A stretch of 64,000 nucleotides of DNA, from NCBI GenBank assembly GCA_025602915.1, contig JAHLJZ010000057.1, positions 62,001 through 126,000 on the forward strand. The letters are read 5' to 3'. The notes under the pieces were generated by a model. That model saw only the letters and a list, made by a program, of their open reading frames with translations. It did no database searches and was not told where the DNA came from. Shown in pieces: positions 36,901-48,414 of the stretch; positions within the stretch are counted from its first letter, which is position 1, and every line of letters starts with the position of its first letter. The translations under genes were made by a program, and so were the position numbers. This DNA comes from Paraphysoderma sedebokerense (lineage: Eukaryota; Blastocladiomycota; Physodermatomycetes; Physodermatales; Physodermataceae).

Positions 36901-39900
36901 AACCAATGCTCACTGGCCACTACTGCATCTGAAACTCGACTTTCGTTGTTGCAATACTTTTCAAACAATTTTGAACACTACAGGTGTCAATATGATCCGT
37001 ATCGAATCACAGTCCCTTTTTTGCCCACCCAAGATGGAAGGTTGGCTCTCCCTAAGGACATATTTGTCGAGGAAGAGGTCAAGTTACTGGGATTTAATGT
37101 TTTATTGAAGGATTTGAAAGATAAAAAGGAATTATTAGGGGTTAGAGATCATCCTAGTGGAAAGGAGCTGGTGGATACATTACGTCAGAAGCCTCCAAGT
37201 TTAAAAGAAGCTGTAGCAGTATTCTCATATTTAACTGGGCTCCAGAAGGGTATGTTTTATGATTTCCTTCTTCCAGACAGCAGTTAATGAATCATTCTAA
37301 TTATGTAATTCTCCCTCATTGTAGAATTCTCAAGAACCGATTTTTCCGTTCTTCGTGACTTAAAGTTTATACCGATCGTTACGAAAGCTTCAGAAGAAAA
37401 ATATCATTATTCGGAACCGGGACGAGTTTATTTCTCAAATAATTCAAACAGGTACTCAAACAAGTCCTTGCTTTTTACAGTTTTCAGGCCTCTAACAAAT
37501 CATGGTTACGTTAGTTCCCACTTGCCGCCTGACTTATTCGAGTATATTGATTTCGGACTTCCAGCCAACAATTTTCTCCGAGCATGTGGCGTGAAAGACG
37601 AGCCTTCTCCTATTGAATTGGCGCAATTAGTACTTGAAGATCCGCGGCGATTTTTCGAATACGGGGTTGATCGGTATATCGCTATATTAAACCAATTGGC
37701 TGCCCATTGGGAAGTTATTAGATACAGCAGCGGATTGGTTAGTAAAATGAAGAAAACTAAATGGGTGATCGGTTTGAAAGTAGAAAGTCAGAATAAAGTG
37801 AAGGATGTTGAAACGCTTGCGGAGAAGGGTGAGGCCGAAAAAATAGATGAAGGAGAGTTGGCGAAGGAAAAGACTCTTGCGAATTGCGAGCTGGCTATTC
37901 CTGGAGATGTGTATTTAATTGATGGTGTGTTCTCTGTGTTCACTGATTCGTCATTGAATTATTTTTGTCTTTCCGTTTACTAACTGGTAGAGTCATTTTA
38001 GACCCCCTTCTTCAATCTATATTTTGTCCATTATCCTGCCCGTTAGAACCCACCTTAGAAAAGATGTACGAAGCCCTGGGAGCCCGGTGGCTCTCAAGAA
38101 TGGTCACATCGAAGTATAAACTTCACGGAACACCTATGCAGACATCACAATCTAAACGACTTCAAGCTCTCATACACCAACGTGGACCCTTGTTAATTTA
38201 CGATAACAATTCATTGAACAATAACGTCAAATCGAACGCTCAATCCACCATCGATTCATTAAGATGTCTACAAGCCGATGGGATTGAGATTCTTCGCGAA
38301 TTTAACAAATCAGTTCACAAACAACCTATTTCAGCTTGTGTAACTGAGGAGAGTTCTGGTCGTTGGGGTAGAAAAAGTGGGTATTTATTGATAGTAACGA
38401 AAGGCGAAGTTGACTTCTTCGATGTCGCTAGAGGATTGAGTGATTTGTTGTTTAAGAGGCCAAAATTGAATGATGCGCTGCTTTTGAGTACGATGTTAAG
38501 TACATCCCTGGATAACTTGCGGAGAAAAGGTTTGTTTAACATTGTCGCGGGTCTCGAACATCGCTGCTGTGTACTCACGATTCTTACTTGACAGGATTTC
38601 CTGTCGACAGAATTTTGAATATTGCCCCTCAGTTGAAGAAAGCAACACCGCCAGCCTCACCCTCATCTCAATCACCATCTCTGCAGCGAAAATTACCGGA
38701 ATTACCGTCCCCGCCAGATAATTCCAAAGACGGTTTCCAAATGTCACAAGAACTAGCGGCCTTTAAAGAGCTGAAAGAAATGTTTCCGGACGTGGATTCC
38801 AATTTTCTGCGTGGGCTTATACAAAAGGAAAAGGACAATCCTGTTATGAATGTTTCTAATCAGTTGTTAGATATGAAGTATCCTGTTGAGTCCAATCGAG
38901 AGGAGTCCCCAACGAAGTCGGAATTAGGACAAGATAGCTCGTTATCAAAATCGAATTCAAACTCAACGTTGGCCGAAAAGAAACCGTTACTGGAGAAACA
39001 GGAGAGTATTCCAGGCGGATTTTCCTCAGGACCATCATCTGGCGGAGGTGGCTTCGGAGGTGGTCTATTTGGATCATTATTAAACCAAGTTCAGCGTACC
39101 GTGGAGAACGCAGCCAAGCAAGCCGGGATTGACATCGCTCCAACTCAAACAACGCAACCCAAATCTCCCATTGCAGGCACAGGCCCATCATCTAGCAATG
39201 CGCCGCAACAAAGAAAAATCAGTGAAATTGATCCTGCTTTCAATCGCCATTTAAAATCAGATTTGGATTCTTCCATCCGCTCTTGTCGTCCGAATTCGAC
39301 ATCCTCCATTTCCTCCACCCCCTCTGTCGCCACTCTTGCCAACACGACATACTGTGATCTCACCCCAGGGCATGACCTACGACAAATAACTCAAATTGAG
39401 GCTGTTTCGGTTTGGCTAGATCCTGCAGTCTCGCCTGCTATCTTAGATACTTATCAACTCGGGCTATACAGTTTCATTCGAATGTTAAAAGAGTTGGCGC
39501 AGGTATTTGGCGTTCAAAATGACGCTTTGAATTTGTACATGGATGATAAAAATGAAACAGTTGCATTCAATCGCGGTCGCACGCTCTATTTTAATGCTGG
39601 GTTCTACTTGAAGATGCATTGGGAACAATCTAGAGGAGCGTTCACTCCGCGAACATCTGATTCTTATACTTATTGGTTCATGGTATGTTTTCTAATTTTG
39701 GATTTCCATGCAGCTATGCATTGTACTCACGTTTCATTGTGAATTTGTTATTTGAATAGGTGTTTGCGCACGAATTGGCGCACAATCATGTAGCGGCGCA
39801 TGATAGTCAACATGAATTTTACATGAGTAGTTATGCCAGTGTGTATATGGTTAAATTGATGAAGATGTTACTCGAGAAAGGAGTAGAACTTCAGATTTAG
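33902..39900 (+). CDS. GHKL (Hsp90/sacsin-like) ATPase with CUE-like and HExxH segments (copy 1)
   Basis: Large protein of the fungal DUF3684 type; function unknown. Ten exons (33902-33980, 34092-34324, 34446-36049, 36105-36489, 36547-37249, 37325-37451, 37488-37924, 37993-38529, 38595-39682, 39760-39900) sum to 5,334 nt, a continuous frame of 1,777 residues. The ATP site is of Bergerat fold: N-box ELLQNSNDAGAK (residues about 48-59) and G-box GNPDETKVGFFGVGFYSLFS (about 105), as in sacsin and Hsp90. Residues about 1418-1462 contain FKELKEMFPDVD and NQLLDMKYP, the MFP and di-Leu pattern of CUE ubiquitin-binding domains. A Ser/Gly-rich linker follows. The last exon encodes AHELAHNHVAAHDSQHEF, an HExxH metallopeptidase-like motif. 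The domain roles are inference. An identical copy is at 57455-63453. Confidence 0.88.
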
Positions 39901-40426
39901 AATTTGTGAACTTTCTGATAACGTACTTTTAATTGTAGAGTATCTCGTACCGTAGCATGTGAAATTGATGATGATTTGTGTATATACTGTACTTTTATTT
40001 AAGCATGAATGGAATTTACTCATTTTCCATGTCAATACGTTCGCATTCTCATTGACCCAAGTGCTCGCCAATGTTGGAGGGAGCATTCGGACTTAAATCG
40101 TCAATCTGAATCTTCCACAATCATTGGAAGAAAAGTAATCCCTCGTTTATATCGCAGATTGATGTCGTGATTTGGCGCTAGCATGAATTAGACTCGTTGA
40201 TCCCTGGCAAAAGTGTTGCCTTCCGTTTCAAAAATTCGCACTTATTCTGGTCACGTGACATTCACGCGGCATCAATGACGTTGGCCGGCATCAACAACGA
40301 GGGAGTACCTTTCCAGTTGTCTCCTTGCGTCCGTCCCCTCAGACATCACCGCAAACAACTCTGCAGAGAAAACGTACAAAACATACAATCCAAATACAGG
40401 AAATACCTCATTCTCCGATAAACGAA
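39901..40426. other. Intergenic between GHKL ATPase and monooxygenase genes
   Basis: About 525 bp with a 3' UTR and the promoter of the monooxygenase gene. It contains a palindromic GTCACGTGAC box. An in-frame ATG at 40325 could extend the downstream protein by 34 residues, but that stretch is basic and low in family character. The whole interval is in the direct repeat. Confidence 0.55.
40250..40259. promoter_or_regulatory. GTCACGTGAC palindrome upstream of monooxygenase gene
   Basis: Perfect 10-bp palindrome around a CACGTG E-box, about 170 bp upstream of the chosen start codon; probable bHLH (Cbf1-type) site by analogy. Repeated in copy 2 at 63803-63812. Confidence 0.45.
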
Positions 40427-42920
40427 ATGAATGCGACTGATATCTTTACTTCGTCATCTAATCTTTCATCTGAATACCCAGATTCACTCGTTGAAGAAGC
40501 TGTGATAAATGAATCAAACATCCTAGACGTTTTGGTCATTGGTGCTGGTCCTCATGCGTTAGCTTTCTTGACAAGATTACTGGAACCGTATCCATCTGCC
40601 ATTATGGATGATCGAGAACATTTGAGAGTACTCAGGTGGCGCAAACGTCAAAATGAACGGGAGGGGGATGAAAATGACCTAGTGTCGAAGCGGAAAAAAT
40701 TGGTCAAGGAAAAAGTAATGGTTGTCGATAGGTTTGGATTCTTCTATTTCATTCAATTTGTCAATTAGGCTTCTTAGGGATAAGACTAAACGTTATTGTT
40801 TGTTCTTTTTATAATGCAGGCATGGAAAATGGATGCACCAATGGAACTCGCAATTTGCCACATTCCAAATAGACAAATTGCGATCTCCAGTGTATTTTCA
40901 TCTAGATCCGTGAGTATCAATTTTTGTGCAAGCTTCGCTATAAATTTATATTAATGAACACATTTTATAGACATGATCACAGTGGGCTTCGTGCTTTCGC
41001 TGAAGAGACTGATCGGATGGACGAATTATACCATCTCGAAAATATTTTTGAGGACAAGAGTCATCGCAAACAGGATGGGTAAGTAGCTTGAATATCTTTT
41101 ATGCCGATATCATAGTTATCGCATTCGGGACTAAGATGTATAAGGTGTAATCATTAATACCACGGTTTTTTAATCTACCATCAAATAGAAAGAAATTTCG
41201 AACTCGAGGAACCCTATTTAATGAAACTCATCGCAATGAATACTTCGTCCCCTCGACCAAACTCTTTCATCATTTCAATCAAGAACTGTTGAAACGATAT
41301 TCACTCTCCGATTCAGCAATCATCAAAGCAGATGTCGTTTCTATCACGCCTGTGAATGGACCAGGAAGTTCAACGATATATCAAGTTTCCTTATCAAACG
41401 GAGAAATTGCTTACGCGCGAAGTGTGGTGTCTGCCATTGGAAATGCAAACCTCAAACGGGTTCCTTTATGGGCTCAAGATTTACGAGTCTCGGGATATCA
41501 AGACAAAATAGTTCATGCTTGGGAAATGAATCAAAACTGTATTCATGACATTGATGCAAACAGTGGCGAATCTACAATTGCTCAGAACAGTTCCAAATCT
41601 TTAGATGAATGTAAAATCTGTCAATTTGGTAAATTCACGGACAATGGCGAAATCAGGAAATCCTCTAAAAATTCACGTCGGAAAAAACTCAAGTCTCGGA
41701 ATCCCGAAAGGCACGCTGTTCCTAAAGCCAAATCTTTACAAAATCTCACACCAGCGAAACGACCTAGCATGTATCTTCCAATAGAAATATCTGCAGATAT
41801 TGAAGCGAAATTGCAATCGCCGAATCATCGACCGAAGCTCCTAATTGTCGGTGGAGGATTAACTGCCGCTCAATTAGCTCGTGTCGCGGTTGGTCGTGGG
41901 TTCGAGGAGGTTCCGTTATTTTTACTTACATAAGATGACATTAAAAGGATTATAATCTAATATTTTTATTGTATGAAACAGATTCAAATGATTACACGCT
42001 CGCACTTCAAGACGAAACAATTTGACGTTGATCTAACTTGGGTTGGTCGATACCGAGGTGTTTGCTTTCAAAAATTTTGGGAAGAGACTGATAAGTTCGG
42101 TAAATATCGCATTATTTTAAATTATACCCACAGAGTCACTTATTTCTTTTTTTTTTATTATAGAACGTGTCAAGATGATTCGGCGTGCCAGAAATGGTGG
42201 CAGTATTACACCTGAGATGATGAGTGTTTTGAAACAATACATCAACAACGGCATCCTTCGTATGCAAAATCAATGCGAAGTAACGAACTGCATTCGTTGT
42301 GAGGACACCAATAAATTTAAAGTGACATATTCCAACGGAGAAACAGATTATGTGGATTTAATTTGGCTGGCTACAGGAAGGTAAGGGAATATATTCTGGA
42401 ATTTATATTTAAAGTGTCGTTGCTGAAATACGTAATCTCTAGCTTCTTAGATGCAAGACAAGAGCCCATATTCAAAAATTTTATGGATGAGTTCGACGTG
42501 TCTACAGTAGAAGGATTCCCAGATGTCACTGAAGGTAAAGTTTATCACAAAACACGCAAAATCAGGGACTGCAATCTAAATTGATATTCTACACCACCAG
42601 ACCTGCGACTCCATCCTGATCACAACGTTTTCGTTCTTGGAGGTTATGCTTCACTTCAGTTAGGACCAAACGCTATCAATCTAATCGGAAGTAGAGCAGG
42701 CAGTGAACGTGTTGTAAGTGTTTTGGAAGGATTGTTAGACTTGGGATTTGAAAGCGATGTAACAGATGAGATCCAGGATTCTGGAATTGGTTCTGAGGAC
42801 GGGGATGATGTAGATATTCAAAAGAAAGAAATTTGGAAGGGACAGAAAGCTATTGAGGTATTTTCTAATGCTGGTAACTGGTTTGAAGTCTTGGATGGAT
42901 TGGGCGATGAAGAGGATTAA
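40427..42920 (+). CDS. FAD/NAD(P)-binding monooxygenase-like protein (ornithine/lysine monooxygenase fold)
   Basis: Flavoprotein resembling L-ornithine/lysine N-monooxygenases and OSGIN-type proteins; substrate unknown. Start 40427 gives MNATDIFTSSSNLSSEY; the FAD-binding Rossmann motif VLVIGAGPHALAFLTRLL follows at about residue 36. After intron 1 comes HGKWMHQWNSQFATFQIDKL and RSPVYFHLDP, a block typical of this group. The NADPH-binding motif LLIVGGGLTAAQLARVAVGR is at about 41840-41900. Further blocks are GVCFQKFWEETD, NGGSITPEMMSVLKQYI, YVDLIWLATG and, near the end, HPDHNVFVLGGYASLQLGPN with NLIGSRAGSERVV. The C-terminus is acidic and ends GLGDEED. About seven introns. A Ser/Lys-rich insert lies between the two nucleotide-binding motifs. 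The first 21 nt are repeated at 63980. Confidence 0.82.
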
Positions 42921-43073
42921 TGTGTTGTCAACCGATCCGGTTTTGACGATTGTTAATTGATTGGTTTAGCAAATATGATTAAGAATATTACATTTATTGA
43001 GCGATAAGATCGTTATGCTGTATGAATCTTTGTGACATGCGAAAATTTGTATATACAACGACTGAGAGCGCGA

Positions 43074-44695
43074 TCAACGATCCAAATCGTGACAAACTTT
43101 CTCTTTTAATTCGACAATTATGTCATCTACATCCGCTCCAGCATCCTTCGCACTTCCGAAATATCTTAACGCTTCAGCGTAATGATGATTTGATTGTTTT
43201 TTAAAATCAATATCTTGGATTTTAGATTCGAAAATTGGCTTTTCTTCCGAAGTCAGCGGTTTCAGGCGATACTCGTAAAGCGCGCCGAGGTTCAATTGCG
43301 TCTCAGCCATCTGTGATCCAAAACAACTTAATGGGTTGTCTACACATGTCAAGAATTGAAAACGAATGGACATACCAGGGAATACACCTGTTCTCGAAGA
43401 GTTTGCTCAACGTCAGAGTCAAAAAGCTTGATTGCCTGATCTAAGGCATTTACCGTCCGCTCTGAATATTCCTTCGCTTTGTTGAACGTTGAAAACGATA
43501 TATTAGTTTCTTCTTCTTCATTTTCGTCTTCGTCTACGTTATCGTCCCCAGCGGCGGATTGAATAATGAATGAGCCAATTGATGAATACGCTGTGGCATA
43601 GCCAAGTAAGGCTGGGATGCGGATATTCGGGTCGGTTGATTCTATGGAAAGAAAAATTCAGAATTACATATGGAGATAAAAAAGGGGATCAAAGACAAAC
43701 CTTGACTAATCTGGTCGAACAAATTGGCTGCCCATATATTATAAGTTCGCTTCTCCTCTTCGTTATCTACGAAATCACCATACATTTGAACTTGCCAGGC
43801 CATGTCAACCAAGTCCTTTATGGTATTCTTCATCTCTTTCGTTTTCGCTTCTACGGTATCCTTTTCTTGCATAATAATCTTCACAAGCTCTAGACTCGAA
43901 GACGCCACTCTGTCGAATTTTTCAATAGCCGCTTTAATGAAGTCATGTCGCTTTTCATCGGTCCATAATTCGGACTGATCGTCTAAATCACCAGACAGCC
44001 CACTCATGCAATACTTAACACAATATCGCCCATCTAGCAAATCAATCTTGCTTTCTATTGAAGATCGGTCTTCGGGTTTGATATCTTTCACAAGATCTCG
44101 TGCTGTCGATATCTTATCGCAAATTGCTGACAGATACTCTGATATCTCCATGTCATCTTTAGACTTGAACATTTCGTCGGTACTATTTGATACTTCTCCT
44201 TCCTGTGATGATTCGCATTCTAAATGAAGATTGTTACTCAATTCGAGTAGGGCATTGCCGTAAACTACGTATAAAGAGGCCAAAGAGCATGGGTCCTGAA
44301 GTTCGCCCAAGCGTATAATACGGTCGCATTCATGTATAGTGGCTCTTAGCAATAAAATTCCATTCTCGATATCCTTCTGAGTCACTAGTGGAGTGTGAGT
44401 AATCCAGATTAGTTCACAGCCAATCTCGATTCCGAAGCATGTGCAACGAAGTACCAAGTTTATCCATGGCCATATCAAACAAGGCCTGAGTCTCTGCAAT
44501 TTCGTTGCCTTCTTCTACGTCGGGCATCATGATTGTTCTGCTTCCATCATCAGATTGGCTTGTCGACGACAAGTCCGATTCTACTGTAGATCTGACTTTC
44601 TTAGTTGGCTGAGAGTCGTAAGTCGACTCGGTTGGTGTCGAGGAAGATGACGCTTTTAAACCTCTGGGACGTTTTTTGGAATTACCTGCAGTCAT
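43074..44695 (-). CDS. ETT1: ETT1/NRO1-like protein (enhancer of translation termination)
   Basis: Resembles yeast Ett1 and fission yeast Nro1, helical-repeat proteins that work with the prolyl hydroxylase Ofd1/Tpa1 in translation termination and oxygen response. Start at 44695: MTAGNSKKRPRGLK, then a Ser/Thr-rich leader. Exon 1 (44695-44455) splices to exon 2 (from 44384) giving VTQKDIENGILLLRA and the family motif IHECDRIIRLGE. The rest is helical with many acidic residues: LVKDIKPEDRSSIESKID, WTDEKRHDFIKAAIEKFDRV and MAWQVQMYGDFVDNEEEKRT. The C-terminal exon reads QMAETQLNLGALYEYRLKPL and ends VELKEKVCHDLDR. Assignment rests on the IHECDR motif, basic leader and helical layout; a different TPR-like protein is possible. 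Confidence 0.72.
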
Positions 44696-45218
44696 TATGT
44701 AAAGAGGGAATGGATAATGATGAGTCTCGCACTATGATATCAATATATAACCGATATTAAGACATTGCATCTCTATCACGTGATTACTGCGATATAGCAA
44801 CGAAGCTATTGCCCGGGCATTAAAATGCATAGACACATAAAAACGGCAATAATTAAAGTCTTTACCCAAATTCAGGAATTAAAGATCCCATAATAAACAG
44901 ATGTACGTTTAATCTAGACTCATGAGACTACGAGGACGCCAAGATTATATGTCGGAGAGCGTCCAAATTTCGAATTATATGCTCTGGTAATTGTATCTGG
45001 GATGGCTAATGGAATTATGGAAAGGAAGATAGTAGCAAATTTGAGTTCAAATTGTCGGAATTTATGTGACCGAGATGCAAAATGTGGACGTGAGAAGCCC
45101 ATTCCATATAATTAAACTTGATACGGGGTGCCTGAAATCTATATTCACCACATTGTTGCTCTTCAATCCGACTGCCTTCCCCATTCATTACCAGACTGCA
45201 TAGAGATATATATTACCT
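44696..45218. other. Intergenic divergent promoter (ETT1-like / kinesin)
   Basis: About 520 bp between genes transcribed apart, with a palindromic E-box at 44775-44784. No RNA gene or coding frame recognised. Confidence 0.55.
44775..44784. promoter_or_regulatory. ATCACGTGAT palindrome in divergent promoter
   Basis: Perfect 10-bp palindrome with a CACGTG core, 80 bp upstream of the ETT1-like start codon. Same core as the boxes at 15713 and 40250. Probable bHLH factor site; function inferred. Confidence 0.45.
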
Positions 45219-48200
45219 ATGCCCATATCCCCTTCGCCGTCCTCGTCTTCCCTCCATTCGGATTCGACAGTCGCAGGTATTGTTTAAGTTATCCGTCCTT
45301 GCCAAACTAATGCGCGCGACCTTTCGATTTACTTTCTTCATTAATATCCAAAGGTTCGAAGGGTGAGAATGTTAAAGTAACAGTGAGGGTGCGGCCTCTT
45401 ACGCCATCCGAAGAAAGGGAAAATCAATATGGAGTATGGGATGTAGATGCACTAGACTGCACCGTCAGATTGTCGAAGGAGTTTGCAGAGAGGAACAAGA
45501 AATTAGTAACCGACTTTCGTTATGGTATGTAACAACATTGATCTATTATTGATGAAATTGGCTACATTGCATTGCATTACTGTGATGTGTGAGGAGTTTT
45601 TAAGACGAATGAGTGTAGAAGACGACGAAGTGTTTAGCTCAAATCTATTAACCACATATCTGTTTGTTTATGTTCAGACCAAGTATTTATGGGAAGTAAT
45701 AACGCAGTGGTTTATAGTCAATCGGTTAAAAATTTAGTCTGGTAATGTTGGAATTTTGTATTGGCAGTCTCCGTTAATCACACAAGCAGCTAACATTGCC
45801 GCTCACCAAGGTCTTGCATGGAAGGATACAACGGAACTGTTTTTGCCTATGGACAGACTTCCAGTGGTAAGACATATACCATGGTTTGTCTCAAACCTTT
45901 CATATTTGCGAAGGAGTGTTCGAAATTGGATTGATTGACAACTTTCCATTAGACTGGTACTGAGTTCCAACCTGGTGTCATACCTCAAGCGGTTGAAGAT
46001 GTTTTCGCCTATATCCATCAGGTAGTTCTGGCCATTAATTCTTGCTTTCTGATTTTTGAGTTACTCACCTCTAATTAGTCTGCTGGAAAAAGAGAATTTT
46101 TGCTGCGAGTGTCGTACATGGAAATTTATAACGAAAGTGTTCGTGACCTTCTGTCGCCAGAAACAAGAGATCTGCGTATTCATGAAGATAAAAAGGTAGT
46201 TATATTTGAATGTTCTTGTGCGATATAACTATACTAAACAGTTTTGGTTCAGAGGGGTGTCTATGTTAGCCCGCTGAAAGAAGAAATCGTCACTACACCG
46301 AAACAAGTTATGCGTGTGATACAACGTGGTGAATGTACCTGTTATTTTACACTATTGAGTTGAGCAATATCCGGGTTATTCATTAATCGTCGATAATAGC
46401 AAATCGTCACGTATCTACGACCGATTATAACGAACATAGTAGTCGTTCACATACAATATTTCAAATGGTGATTGAGAGTCGGGACAACTCGTCCCTGTCC
46501 AGTCCGGCCCAGCTGCGAAAAGGGGGGAAAGGTTCTAACGCCGTACGAATTTCTTTATTGGTTAGTCTCTCGTCCTTTAGTCAATGAATCTGTTGCTATG
46601 TATTGATGGTACTGTGCATCAGAACTTGATAGATTTGGCTGGGTCAGAGAAAGCTTCTTCGAACGCCGATCGCAGAAAGGAAGGTGCTTACATCAACCGT
46701 TCATTGCTGACTTTGGGGACGGTTATTTCAAAGTTGACTGAGGAAAAAGGGTCTGTATTATTTCTATTCCTTGTGGCTCCTGTGGGTTTTTCTAAGTTTA
46801 GGGTCAATATTCAGATCACACATTCCCTTCCGAGATTCTAAGCTGACTCGGATACTACAATCATCCCTGAGCGGAAATGCTCTTGTCAGCGTCATTTGCA
46901 CAATGAGCCCAAGCTACGTTAACGTCGACGAGAGTGCAAACACGCTGAAGTTCGCCGCTAGAGTGAAGAGAATCGTTACACGAGCCACAACAAATCAAAT
47001 TCTTGACGATAAAGCTCTACTTCAGAAATATAGATTAGAAATAGCAGAACTGAAAGAGAAGCTGATGATGACAAATGAATTATACGAAAAGCAAAAGCAA
47101 CAAGAGATCGCTGCGCTGAAGCAGGAGAAGGAAAAGGTATGGGTGACCCAAAAAGGGAGCAAACGCACACACACGGTTAACCTTTTACCTCTAGTTCGAG
47201 GAAGAAATAGCAGAGCAACAGTTGCTTCGCACTGCGCTGAAAGAGAGGATAGATCATTTGACACGTCTCATTCTGACATCTTCGTCTATCAATGCAAAGT
47301 CTCTTGGTACTACTTCGATATCGTCATCAAATGTAATTATTCTTTCTAGTGGTTGCATTTCCAATCGAGACATCTAATGTATTAAATTTTCGCTTCAGTT
47401 GATTACACCAGGCATGGGTTCAGCGGCTAGCCAACAGACCTCTCAGCAGTCTCTGCAGTATGAGAAGGTGCGACAGTCTGGTTACTTTACTACTAATAGT
47501 CCGAATTCACATTCACATTATGAATATTTGTAATACTTTAGGAACGACTCGAACTCATTAATCATGAATTAATTCAGAAAGACGTAATGATTCAAAAACT
47601 TCATTCGGAAAATGACCGCAAGGATCGCTACATATCCCGACTTGAGCCAATATTCAGCCGCATTCTCCAATCAGAATTTCTTGATCATTCTCAGTTGAGC
47701 GAAATCAAGTCCGAGATTGCTTCCGCCAGGGACCATAGCGTACATCAGAGTCCGAATAAAGCAAACCAAGATCAAAATGATGTCGGTTCACGTGCTGAAA
47801 CCCCAGGTAACAAGGATGAAGAATTGATGACATTACGAAACGTGAATCGGGAAATGGAGATCATCCTGAAAGAACAAGAAGAAAAGATTACTCAATTACA
47901 ATCAATGATATCCGGTGGAAATCCTGCCGACAATACGAGTCGGTGTACAAGCCCTGTGTCGAGTCAGACTCAATATGAACTTCAACTAGCTACACAGCGA
48001 ATACAAGAACTTGAATCTGCAATAACCGATTCCGAAGATTTCATACGAGAGCTATCCACCGAAAACCGAGAATTCAAAACAATGATAATGGAACTCAAGA
48101 ACAAGATACGAAAAATGGAATTATCACAATTCGAAAATGCCGAAGTCGCGACTTCACAACCATCTACACCTTCATCGACAATAGATTCATTCACCGATTC

Positions 48201-48414
48201 ATTACAAAGTAGTCAAAATCAAGCTCCAACCATCCCAAGGCGAAGTTCGAAACGAGATGTGGAAACTACTGCTCGATTGAGAGAAGCAGAGTATTTATTG
48301 GAAAAGGAGAGAAAACTTAGGTTAGAAGAACAAAGTAAAATGCATGATCGGATTGCTTCATTAGAAGCTGAATTAACAATTACAAAAGGTGGTATTGCTT
48401 TTCAAAGATTGTAG
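45219..48414 (+). CDS. Kinesin motor protein, kinesin-7 (CENP-E/Kip2/Tea2)-like
   Basis: Plus-end-directed type microtubule motor with the motor domain at the N-terminus. Exon 1 (45219-45276) encodes a short Ser/Pro leader [19 protein letters not shown]; exon 2 (from 45354) begins [20 protein letters not shown]. Motifs: P-loop [20 protein letters not shown] (about 45817), switch [14 protein letters not shown] (about 46426), switch [22 protein letters not shown] (about 46626), then [20 protein letters not shown] and [12 protein letters not shown]. The EGYNGT and SSSL-leader pattern resembles CENP-E/Kip2. After the motor come coiled-coil stretches ([31 protein letters not shown], and several from about 47820), with linkers rich in Ser/Gln. 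The end is [11 protein letters not shown]. About 12 exons. Subfamily is inferred. Confidence 0.9.

Larger units (their letters stand above)
32383..40447. repeat. Direct repeat copy 1 (at least 8,065 bp), same as 55936-64000
   Basis: Every stretch compared with the right-hand copy matches at a constant offset of 23,553 bp, including introns and intergenic DNA. The match starts with CGTTCATATC at 32383. Left of it the two sites differ: ACAACTTGT here, ACACACAGA at the other copy. It contains NIF3, the GHKL ATPase gene and the first 21 nt of the monooxygenase gene. The true right end is not visible, because copy 2 is cut by the window. Confidence 0.97.
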
